Assembly: GCA_963815535.1 (NCBI GenBank)
Contig: CAWFGS010000001.1
Coordinates: 372,001-436,000, forward strand
Length of the DNA: 64,000 bases
DNA from: CAWFGS01 sp963815535
GTDB taxonomy: Bacteria > Pseudomonadota > Alphaproteobacteria > Sphingomonadales > Sphingomonadaceae
Reading direction: 5' to 3'
The notes beneath the pieces are model-generated. The model had not been told where the DNA came from and did no database searches. It saw nothing but the letters and a program-made list of their open reading frames with translations. Positions 54,764 through 63,894 of the stretch are shown here, piece after piece (positions within the stretch are counted from its first letter, which is position 1; each line of letters starts with the position of its first letter). A program made the translations under genes and the position numbers.

Positions 54764-56511
54764 TTAGTCCACCCTAGCGGCGCGATAGCGCCGTAAGGTC
54801 AAGCGGACGATTGCGCTTTGTGGGACGTTCGCCGCTTCGCTGCCGGCGACATCGTTATCCCTCAGGCCGAGCCGTTTGTGCACCTCCGAAGCCGCTTCTG
54901 GCGTTCCGTAAGAGGTAACCTTGCCCTTTAAGCGACCCGAATTGTTTCAGTAAGGCCACAGCTTCGGGCGTTTCGATACCTTCCGCAGTGATAGGCAAGT
55001 TCAACCCGTGGCACAGATCGACGATCGACTGCACGATGGCGGGGGACGATCCGGGCATACCCAGTTCGCTGCACGAAACTGCGGTCGATCTTCAGCCTGT
55101 CGAATGGCAGAGACCGCAGTTGCGATAGGCTGGAATAGCCTGTGCCGAAATCGTCCAGTGTCACGGTAACGCCCTGATTGCGAAGGCTGGTAATGGTGGA
55201 CCGCACTATCGGCAGGTTTTCGTGCAGGCAGCTTTCCGTGATCTCTATTTCCAGCCGTGCGGGCGGGAAATTATGCGCGGTCATCAGCTTCAGCAGTTTT
55301 TGCGAAAACCAGGTATCGCGCAGCTGGACCGGCGAGATATTGATGGCCAGCGTCAGCTCTGGCGCCCATGATTTCGCATCCGCGAAAGCTTGTGCGATCA
55401 ACGCTTCCGACAATTTGCCGATCAGGCCGATTTCCTCGGCCACGGGATGAAGATTTCCGGGCCGATCGGCCGGTCCCCGCCATGATCCCATCGGGCGAGC
55501 ATTTCGAAACCCACCAGCTTGCCGCTCGATAGGTCGATCTGCTGTTCGTAATACGGGTTCGAATTCTCCCTGCGCGATGCCGCGCCGAACGGACTGCTTC
55601 CAATTCGTTGCGGTTTCGCAATTCCTGTTCCATCGGCAGTTCGAACCAGGAATAACGGTTCTTGCCGCCCTTTTTCGCCTGATACATGGCGATATCCGCA
55701 CGATGCATCAGCGCCTGTGGGCCGGATCGGTGCGATAGGGCGCATAGTCCGCGATGTTCTGCGTGTTCGCGACCCCGATCGACAAGGTGATGGTTACAGC
55801 AATACCGCCGATCATGGTTTCATCGGCAACGGACTGCAACGATCCGCGTTGCAATCCGTTCGATCCGTTCGGGGTTGTCATTCGGATAGCGCACCAGGCA
55901 GGCGAATTCGTCACCGCCCAGCCGGGCCAGCAAGGCATCTGCCGGCAGCAATACGTGCGATGCGGTCTGGCGACCAGTCGCAAAGCCTTATCGCCGACCA
56001 TATGGCCGTGTAGATCGTTGACTTGTTTGAAATTGTCGATGTCGATCATCAGACATGCTGCGGACATGCCGGCTTTCTGCGTATCGACCAGAAAGGTTGC
56101 GGCGGATATTTCTATGCTGCGCCGGTTCAGGCAACCTGTCAGCGGATCGATTGCGGCGAGTTTTCGGGCGTTTTCTTCCGCTTCCCGGCGCTCCTCGATC
56201 TCCGCTTTCAGTTCGCGATATCGCCGCCATCCGAACACGATCAGAGCGATATTCAGCAGCAACGCGTTGACGAGCAGCGGTTCCGGCCCCGCGCCGATGC
56301 CGCGCAATTTCATGGCCAGTTGCGGCAGGACCGAACCGCCCGTGCCAACGAACAACAGGATGGCGGCGGTGGCGATACCGACCGCCATTACATCGCGCTG
56401 GGCCCGGTCGAGCGGACTGGCCGTTCGCGATCCCGACCCCGATTGCTTCGGCCCTTTCCCGCCAGTCTCCTGCCAATCATACTTCGCCCCCGAATGGTGT
56501 AGAAAACGCAA
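54764..56511 (-). CDS. GGDEF-EAL cyclic-di-GMP protein (several frameshifts)
   Basis: About 580 residues. Two N-terminal membrane spans (about 40-62 and 70-95) and a short coiled coil are followed by GGDEF domain segments AAIDPLTGCLNRRSIE, CLMIDIDNFKQVNDLHGH and the intact motif LARLGGDEFACLVRY. The EAL domain has GKLVGFEMLARWDHGG (EML in place of EAL), INISPVQLRD, LEIEITESCL, LDDFGTGYSSLSQL and AEGIETPEA. After the last break the frame reads TPEAASEVHKRLGLRDNDV to TAA at 54764-54766. The start is uncertain: TTG at 56511 or the ATG at 56388. It may make, degrade or sense c-di-GMP; which activity dominates is not readable. Confidence 0.88.
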
Positions 56512-56656
56512 TGGCAGGACAGATTGAAAGAACGGTTAATATGCCATTTGCACACCATAGGTAGGACACCGTCGCTAACTTGCGCGGACCCGAATGGCCC
56601 CGCCGCCGTTGGGTGGGTAAGGCCGTGCGGGCTGCAATCAAATCGAGGTGTTCTTA

Positions 56657-57066
56657 ATGCGTTACTGGCTGATGAAATCCGAACCGTCCAAATACAGCTG
56701 GGACGATCTGGTGGCGGAAAAAGAGGGCACGTGGGACGGCGTTCGCAATCATCGCGCGAAGAACAATCTGGCCGCGATGGAGGTGGGCGATCAGGCGTTC
56801 TTCTATCATTCGCGCGAAGGGCTGGAGATCGTCGGTATTTGCGAAGTCAGCGTGGCGGGCATAACCGATCCGACTGACGAAACCGGCAAATGGGCAGCGG
56901 TCAAGATCGTGCCGAAAACGAAGTTGCCGAGCACGGTGACGTTGAAAGCGATCAAGGCGGAACCGTGCTTTGGCGGAAATGGAACTGGTCAAACTGTCGC
57001 GACTGTCGGTGGCGGAGGTGAAGCCGGAAGAATGGTCGATCGTGATGGCGCTGGCGGGGGGTCTGA
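56657..57066 (+). CDS. EVE domain protein (two frameshifts)
   Basis: About 136 residues from the ATG at 56657 (MRYWLMKSEPSKYSWDDLVA). The EVE/PUA-like core is clear: GTWDGVRNHRAKNNLAAM, GDQAFFYHSREGLEIVGIC and WAAVKIVPKTKLPSTVTL. An extra T near 56968 separates KAEPCLAEMELVKLSRLS, and an extra G in a G-run near 57058 hides the likely stop TGA at 57064-57066. EVE domains bind modified bases in DNA or RNA and occur in defence and RNA contexts, but this short stand-alone form is widespread in proteobacteria with no known partner. Confidence 0.88.
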
Positions 57067-58740
57067 AGGCTGATTCTTGCGCGCAAACCGCTGATGGTTG
57101 CGCCCCCGGCCGACAGTTGTTCGACGTCGATGACGCAGTGGATCAGCCGCACCCCGTCCGCTGCATGCCGGTTCGTAGCGCGTCGCGAAATTGATCGGTG
57201 GTGCGGGCGGTCTGGGCGCGCGCACCGAAAGCGGTGGCCAGCGCGGCGAAGTCAGGGTTCGCCAGTTGCGTGGCCGATACGCGGCCGGGAAATTCACGCT
57301 CCTGATGCATGCGGATCGTGCCATAGGCGCTGTTGTCCACCACGATGACCAGCATATTCGCGCCATGTTGGATCGCGGTGGCCAGTTCCTGCCCGTTCAT
57401 CAGAAAATCGCCGTCGCCGCAGACGGCCACCACCTGCCGTTCGGGATAGCGCAGGGCGGCCGCAATGGCGGCGGGCAGGCCGTAACCCATCGCGCCGCAG
57501 GTCGGGGCAAGCTGGCTGGGATACCCTTCGTACCGCCAGTACCGATGCCACCAACCGGCGAAGTTGCCCGCGCCGTTGCAGATGATGGTGTCCGCCGGCA
57601 TCGTATCGCGCATGAACGTCACGCAGGTCGCAAGGTCGAGCGCGTAGTCGCCGGGATTGGCGCTGCGACCATTCCTCCCATTCCGCATGGGCGTCGCGTG
57701 CCGAATGGGGTGTGGCAGCGACCGCCTCCGCCGCCATGCGCGCGGCGGCTTGCGCGAATTCCGCCATTCCTGAACAGATCGCCAGATCGGCATGATACAC
57801 GCGGTCCAATTCGTTCGGATCGGGGTGGACGTGGATCAGTTCCTGTCCCGGATGATCCAGGCTCGGCACGGTGTACCCATCGGTGGTCGCTTCCCCCAAT
57901 CGCGCGCCGACGGCGAGAATGACGTCGGCCGCCTTCACCCGGTCGATCAGTTTGGGGTTCGGGCCGTAGCCCAGATTGCCCGCATAGACGCGGGACGACG
58001 GTCGGATCGCATCCTGCCGCGAAAAGCGGTGGCGACCGGCAATTCCAGATCGTTCGGCAAACAGGGTAAAATGCTCGCGCGCGTCCCGGTCCCAGCCTGC
58101 CCCGCCGACGATCGCGATGGGATTGCTTGCGCTTGCAAGCTTATCCAGCGCCGATTTGCATCGGCTTGGGGATCGGCCGCCTGCGCCGGACGCGAAAGGC
58201 GCGGACGGGGCTGGACGGAAACCTGTTCGCTCAGCATATCTTCGGGCAGAGCCAGCACCACCGGGCCGGGTCGCCCGGACATCGCGACAGCATAAGCGCG
58301 CGCGACGAATTCCGGAATGCGCGCGGAATCGTCGATACGCGCGGCCCATTTGCAGATCGGCGCGAAGAACGCGGTGAAGATCGACTTCCTGAAATCCCTC
58401 CCGTCCCTGCATCGGGCGGGCGACATCGCCGACGAACAGGATCATGGGCTGCGAATCCTGATGCGCGACATGCACCCCGATGCTGGCATTCGTGGCGCCC
58501 GGTCCGCGCGTGACGAAGGCGACGCCGGGACGTCCGGTCATCGTGCCATCGGCGCAGGCCATGAACGCCGCGCCGCCTTCCTGACGGCAGGTCACGACAT
58601 CGATCGCGCTTTGATCGACGCAGCGCATCCAGCACCGGCAGGAAACTTTCCCCCGGGACGGTGAAGATGCGGTCGCAGCCCTGCACGGACAGGCATTCGA
58701 CAAGGAGTTCCGCGGCGGAAGACGTGCTGGGTTGATTCAT
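56952..58740 (-). CDS. thiamine-pyrophosphate enzyme, acetolactate-synthase-like (several frameshifts)
   Basis: About 555-590 residues when joined. N-domain: AAELLVECLSVQGCDRIFTV, PGESFLPVLDAL (with the catalytic Glu in a later VTCRQEGGAAFMACADG), GPGATNASIGVHVA. The central domain has IAIVGGAGWDRDA. The TPP domain has CGAMGYGLPAAIAAALRYPE and VVAVCGDGDFLMNGQELATA (GDG motif), followed by NSAYGTIRMHQ. Breaks lie near 58620, 58370, 58160, 57670 and 57140. The C-terminal tail LIHCVIDVEQLSAGGATISG appears in a third frame with its first stop at 56952, which would overlap the EVE gene; the true end is probably near 57070. Likely substrate is a 2-oxo acid; no regulatory subunit gene is adjacent. 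Confidence 0.85.
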
Positions 58741-58896
58741 GGTCTGGCTCTAACTCGCACCATCGACGCGGGCAAATCCGAAGCTTCCGCCGCTCCGACC
58801 AACCTGGCTCAAAGTCGTGATGGTTAATGTCCCGTTACCGGACGGGCGGTCTCTGTCGTGATGCGGCCGACGATTTCGCTGTCTATCCCATTGGAC

Positions 58897-59082
58897 ATGA
58901 GACGTTCTCTGGTTTTGACCGACGATGGCGCCCGCCATCCCTTTCGCGCTTCCCTACCCCCCCGGACGCAAGCCGATGACAGGGGTTGCGAACCGACGGC
59001 GAAGGGATTGCTGGCAGATGTCCGCAGCTTCTTCGGGGTCTATATCGCCGGATTCGCTGCGGTAACGATCTTCTTCATGTAA
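58897..59082 (+). CDS. small protein with C-terminal membrane span, hypothetical
   Basis: About 61 residues from the ATG at 58897 (MRRSLVLTDDGARHPFRASL); an in-frame GTG lies at 58858. The N-terminal part is charged; the end, RSFFGVYIAGFAAVTIFFM, is a plausible membrane helix at the extreme C-terminus, like a tail anchor. It lies between divergently placed TPP enzyme and convergent MFS genes with no overlap, which supports it. No family recognised. Confidence 0.5.
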   Translation: MRRSLVLTDDGARHPFRASLPPRTQADDRGCEPTAKGLLADVRSFFGVYIAGFAAVTIFFM

Positions 59083-60415
59083 CTACGCAGGATGCGCGGC
59101 GGCGAGCGCGGCTGCGTTGCGCTCGGCCTTGTACAGTCTCTGGCCAAGCCAGGCCGAACCCAGGCACATCGCCGCGCTCAGCAGAATCTGTTCGGTGATA
59201 GCGACATTCGCGGCGTTCAACGCCATCGAGAGCAGCGCCCCGCAAACCATAGCGCCCGAATTGACGATGTTGTTCGCCGCGATCGTGCGCGCCGCCTGAT
59301 CCGGCGCGACGCGGGTCGTCAGGAAAGCGTAGAGCGGAACCACGAACATGCCCCCCGCAATCGCAATGCCAAGCAGCGCGAGCAGCAGCAGCGCTCGCCA
59401 TCGGCCAGGCGAGGAAAGCCGCCGACGTCGAGCAAGGCTTGCGGGCTGATCCGTCTCCCCATATTCGCGCAATGACATAGAATGCGACGACGAACGCCCC
59501 CATGCACAACACGCTGACCGGCGCGTATCGGGCCGAAACCTGCCCTTTCAGCAGTGCGTTCACGGCAACCGATCCGATCGCGACGCCGATGGAAAACACC
59601 ACCAGAAACAGGCTGGCGACTTCCTTGCTGGCCATGATGACGTTCTTGGCCAGCGGCGGAAACTGGATGAACAGCACCGCACCGATGGTCCAGAAGAAGC
59701 TGATCGCCAGAATGGCGTAATACACTTCGCGATTGTGCATCGTGTTTCGGATAAGGTTCACCGATGCGCGCGCAATGTTCCAGTCGATCGGGGTCAGCGC
59801 CCCCTGCGGCGGGGCATCGGGAACCTGACGGCTGACGAAATATCCGACGATCGCGGTTATGACGATCAGGGCGGCGGCGACTTCCACCGCGATCCATCCG
59901 GCCAGAATCGTCCCGGCCAGAATGGCGATATAGGTTCCCGCCTCCACCAGCCCAGTGCCCGCCAGCACTTCGTCCTTCTTAAGATGCTGCGGCAGAATGG
60001 CGTATTTGATCGGCCCCAGAAACGTCGATTGCACCCCGGTCAACGTCAATGCCGCCAGCGTCAGCGGGATCGCCACCGTTTCGACCATCACCCCGCGCCA
60101 GGCAAGATAAAGGCCGGAAGCGCCGATTATCATCAGACCGATCTCGCACAGTTTGACGATGCGAATGATCTTCGCCTTGTCGCGCATGTCGGCCAGTTGC
60201 CCGGCCACGGCGGACAGCAGGAAAAAGGGCAGGATGAACAGGCCCGATGCCAATGCGCTGAACGATGCCTCCTCGCTTTCGGAATTGTACACGCTGTAGA
60301 CGACGAACAGCACCATCGCGTTCTTGTACAGATTGTCGTTGAATGCGTTGAACAGCTGGGTCACGAACAGCGGCACGAACCGCCGTTGCCGCATGAGGTG
60401 GGCGACTGTGCTCAT
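59083..60415 (-). CDS. MFS transporter, LplT-like (frameshifted)
   Basis: About 443 residues, 12 membrane spans. The N-terminal RRFVPLFVTQLFNAFNDNLY is the hallmark of the MFS branch that includes the lysophospholipid flippase LplT and transporter parts of acyltransferase fusions. QSTFLGPIKYAILPQHL and NVIMASKEVASLFLVVFSIG also fit. One break near 59445-59470 separates the first ten spans from GMFVVPLYAFLTTRVAPDQA and ANNIVNSGAMVCGALLS; the second frame ends at 59083. No acyltransferase is fused or adjacent. The lysolipid substrate is inferred only from the subfamily. Confidence 0.85.
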
Positions 60416-60542
60416 AGACTGTATCGTGCCTTCGATCGTGGTGCCGAACCTGGCTTAGCCCCCCTTGGTAACGGCGCATGGCGCGTGGACAAGCGTAAAG
60501 CGGCGCTTTTGCACGGATGCAAGGTAGGCTAGGGCGAAGGGC

Positions 60543-61152
60543 ATGTGGACGTTGCCCAACATTCTGACGATGTCGCGCATCGTCACGATCCCGCTGCTGG
60601 TGGCGTTGTTATGGTGGCCCGACTGGCGGCTGGGATATGCGCTGGCCTGGGGATTGTACTGCCTGATGGGCATCACCGACTATTTCGACGGGTATCTTGC
60701 CCGGTCGAGCGGGGCGGTGTCGAAACTGGGGCAGTTTCTCGATCCCATTGCCGACAAGCTGATGATCGCGGCGGTCATTCTGGTGCTGACGGCGCAGGGA
60801 TATCTGCGCGGACCCTATGTCGGCGATCTGCATGTGATCGCCGGGCTGATCATCCTGATGCGCGAACTGGCCGTATCGGGCCTGCGCGAATTTCTGGGCG
60901 GCCTTGCAGGTCAGCGTACCGGTCAGCAAGCTGGCGAAATGGAAGACGACCCTGCAATTGGTGGCGCTGGGCGGGCTGATCCTGGGCGGCGCCGTGCATG
61001 GACCGCCATGTCAGTCGCTGTCAGCCGCGTGCCGCGACGTCGGGGACGGATGGATCCATCTGGTCAGCCTGGCCAGCCTGTGGGGCGCTGCGATCCTCAC
61101 TCTCATCACCGGCTGGGACTATCTGCGGGTAGGCATCCGACATATGGATTGA
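60543..61152 (+). CDS. pgsA: CDP-diacylglycerol-glycerol-3-phosphate 3-phosphatidyltransferase (frameshifted)
   Basis: About 202 residues with four or five membrane spans. It starts MWTLPNILTMSRIVTIPLLV; the complete catalytic motif is TDYFDGYLARSSGAVSKLG then QFLDPIADK, with all Asp residues present (contrast PssA in this window). An extra T near 60908 splits FLGGLQVSVPVSKLAKWKTT. It makes phosphatidylglycerophosphate, the first step to phosphatidylglycerol and cardiolipin. Its 3' end overlaps the convergent PilZ gene by 34 bases. Confidence 0.94.
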
Positions 61153-61508
61153 GGTGTCATCGCGGTCCGTCGTTCGAGCAGGGGAATGCCGAACCGGTCG
61201 CGCGGATCGTAACCGATCGAAATCCTCACCTTCCGTCTGATATCCGAACGATTCGACGACCCGGCTGATGCAGCGGCACGGTAAATTTGATGCCGGCATT
61301 CTTGCCCATCTGCCACGCGATCACGCCGGGCAGAACCGTCTTGCGCGCGCAGTTTGATCCGGACTTCGTCACCCTGTTTGGCGACGGCATCGCCGCTTTC
61401 GATCATGCAGCCGCCGCTCGACAGGTTATAGAGCTGCGCCGAATGTCGCGTTCCCGCGACGAGCCAGGCGATCTCGTGATCGGTGTTGAACCGGCTGTAA
61501 GAACGCAT
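61119..61508 (-). CDS. PilZ domain protein (three internal frame shifts that cancel)
   Basis: About 128 residues. RFNTDHEIAWLVAGTRHSAQLYNLSSGGCMIE carries the PilZ D/NxSxxG motif (read as NLSSGG) but the RxxxR part is not obvious (SYSRF at the start). The middle of the open frame looks wrong: the correct reading KTVLPGVIAWQMGKNAGIKF lies in the next frame from about 61340, then CISRVVESFGYQTEGEDFD from about 61275, and the original frame returns near 61215 with DPRDRFGIPLLERR. Three insertions restore the phase, so the open frame looks intact although it is not. PilZ domains bind c-di-GMP; binding here is doubtful without a clear RxxxR. Confidence 0.78.
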   Translation of the reverse strand: MRSYSRFNTDHEIAWLVAGTRHSAQLYNLSSGGCMIESGDAVAKQGDEVRIKLRAQDGSARRDRVADGQECRHQIYRAAASAGSSNRSDIRRKVRISIGYDPRDRFGIPLLERRTAMTPQSICRMPTRR

Positions 61509-61598
61509 GGTGACGAAACCTGATTGTTGATAGGTTCAGCCACTTAGGCGGATATTTACCAATAAATGATGAAGCGCATGCGCCGGATTCGGCGTGAC

Positions 61599-62498
61599 TC
61601 AGCCAGCTCTGAGTTCCGCAGCAAGCAGGCGGAATTCCTCTGCACGCGGCGAGTTCTTGCGCCATATCAAGGCGATGTCGCGGCTGGCATTTTCGCGCTT
61701 TCAGCGGGCGGGCGACGACGTTGGTCCCGTTCAATATGCCCGCATCCAGCGCCATTTGCGGCAACATGGTCACGCCCAGGCCGTTATCGACCATTTGAAC
61801 CAGCGTGTGCAGCGATGTGCCGATCATCGTGGCCGATGCGCTGAGTTCCGGGCGGTTGCAGGCGGCCAGTGCGTGTTCTTTCAGACAATGCCCGTCCTCC
61901 AGCAGCAGCAACTGCCCCTCATCCAGCATCGTTGGGGAGATTGCGGCGGGGGGATTGGTCGGCATTTCCTTCGGGAAACGCGACATACAGTGGGTCGTCG
62001 GCAATATGTTCGCGATCGACTTCGCCCGTGGCGAAGGGCAGCGCCAGCAACACGCAATCGACCCGGCCATGTTGCAGGGATTCGACTGCATCGGCGCTGG
62101 TTTCTTCGCGCAGGAACAGCTTTAGGGCGGGGCGTTCGCGGCGCAGGCGCGGCAGGATGCGCGGCAGCAGAAACGGTGCGATGGTGGGGATCACGCTCAT
62201 GCGCAAGTTCGCCCGACAGCGGCGTGCCCGACGCCTTGACCAGCGCGGACAGTTCCTCCGCCTCGCGCAGCAGACGGTGTGCTTTCGCCACGACGGTGTT
62301 GCCCAACGGCGTGAAGCGCACCACGCGGCGGCTGCGTTCGACCAGCGACACGCCAAGCAGGGTTTCCAGCTCGCGAATGCCGGCGGACATGGTCGATTGC
62401 GAAACGAAGCTTGCCTCCGCCGCACGTCCGAAATGGCAGTGTTCGTGCAGCGCGACCAGATATTGCAGCTGCTTAATGGTTGGCAGATACGTCGCCAT
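61599..62498 (-). CDS. oxyR: LysR-family peroxide regulator OxyR (frameshifted)
   Basis: About 300 residues. N-terminal LysR winged helix: TIKQLQYLVALHEHCHFGRA and FVSQSTMSAGIRELETLLG. The effector domain contains LLLLEDGHCLKEHALAACNR, with the two Cys spaced as in the redox switch of OxyR. NGLGVTMLPQMALDAGIL also fits. Breaks lie near 62205 and 61965 and near 61680; the last frame ends LLAAELRAG with TGA at 61599-61601. It senses hydrogen peroxide by disulfide formation. No katA or ahpC lies next to it; its start abuts the rnd stop. Confidence 0.88.
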
Positions 62499-63719
62499 CA
62501 GGCGGGGTCGTCGTCCGGCGCCTGATTCCGCATCGTCTGACGCGGTGTCGGTCGTCCACATGGGTCATCACCAGCTTGCCCTTGCGTACGGTGAAGCCCA
62601 GCTTCCCCTCGACCAGTTCCACCGCCTCACGCCCGAACACGTCGTAACGCCATCCTTCCAGTACGGGCAGGTTCTTGCGGACGCCCGCCGCTAGCGCTTC
62701 CAGCTCGTCCGACTTGGTAAGCAGGCGCGACGCCACGTCGATTTCGCGCGATCGAATCTTGAGCAGCAGTTTCAGCAGGTCGGCAACCAGCGCGCCTTCT
62801 TTACCCAACGGCGCGCCGCGGCGGTTCTTCGGCGGCATCTCGTCGGCGGGCAGCGGGTCTGCGCCCTCGATCACGTCCATCAGCCGCTTGCCGATATCAT
62901 TGTCCTTCCATGCCGCCGACAGCCCGCGCACTTTGGCAAGGTCGGCCTGCTTCTTGGGCGGATGATTGGCCACATCGGCCAGCGTTTCGTCACGCATGAT
63001 GCGGCCGCGCGGAATATCCTTGTGCTGCGCTTCGCCTTCGCGCCATGCGGCCATAAGCTTCAACCGGCCCAGCGTATGCGGGATTGCGGCCTGCGCTGCG
63101 AATGCGCTTCCACGCCTGATCGGGATCGGTTCGATAATTGGCAGGGTCGGCCAGCTTCTCCATCTCGGCATTCAGCCATGCCCCGCGACCCGGTTTTGAC
63201 CAGTTTTTCAAGCATCTTCGGGAAGATTTTCGCCAGATGAGTAACGTCGCCGATAGCGTATTCTATCTGCCGATCGGTCAGCGGACGACGGCCCCAATCG
63301 GTAAAGCGCGCACCCTTATCGACGGTTACGCCCAGGAAACTTTCGACCAGATTGGCATAACCGATCTGTTCCGACTGACTGATCGCCATCATTGCGATCT
63401 GCGTGTCGAAAATCGGCTGCGGCGTCTTGCCGGTCAGATTGTAGATGATCTCCACGTCCTGACCGCCGGCGTGAAATATCTTCAGCACATCGTCGTTGTC
63501 GCACATCAGATCGAGCAGGGGTTTCAAATCGATCCCGTCCGCCAACGGGTCCATCGCGGCGGCTTCGTCCTCATTGCCGATCTGAACCAGGCACAGTTCC
63601 GGCCAATATGTGTTTTCGCGCATGAATTCGGTATCGACCGTCATGAAGTCGCCTTGCGCCAGACGATCGCACATTGCGGCCAGGGTTTTGGTATCGGTGA
63701 TCAGTTCATGTATCTTCAT
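62498..63719 (-). CDS. rnd: ribonuclease D (frameshifted)
   Basis: About 400 residues. DEDD exonuclease domain: FMTVDTEFMRENTYWPELCL (Exo I Asp/Glu), KIFHAGGQDVEIIYNLTG (Exo II), and EYAIGDVTHLAKIFPKMLEKL (Exo III with Tyr-x3-Asp). Two HRDC-type domains follow: IPRGRIMRDETLADVANHPP and KSDELEALAAGVRKNLPVLE. Frames change near 63190, 63110 and 62540; the last gives PTPRQTMRNQAPDDDPA with TGA at 62498-62500, one base into the oxyR ATG. It trims tRNA and other RNA 3' ends. Confidence 0.93.
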
Positions 63720-63894
63720 CGGTCAATTCGCTGCTGGGATGAAGTGGCGCATCGGCGCGCCCTTATGCGCGCCGTTCGCTTGACAAAACACCCGGTTTCC
63801 CCTGTTAGCGCGGCCATCCCGAACGGTGATTTCGCTCCGGCCCGTGCCCTTCGCGCTGCCTTGGCGGATGATGGCCCAAATGAAAAGAGTTCCC

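Noticed and set aside
56657..57066. EVE domain protein as part of a defence island
   Set aside because: Neighbours are c-di-GMP, TPP and lipid genes; no restriction, toxin or CRISPR genes nearby. Stand-alone EVE proteins are common in proteobacteria.
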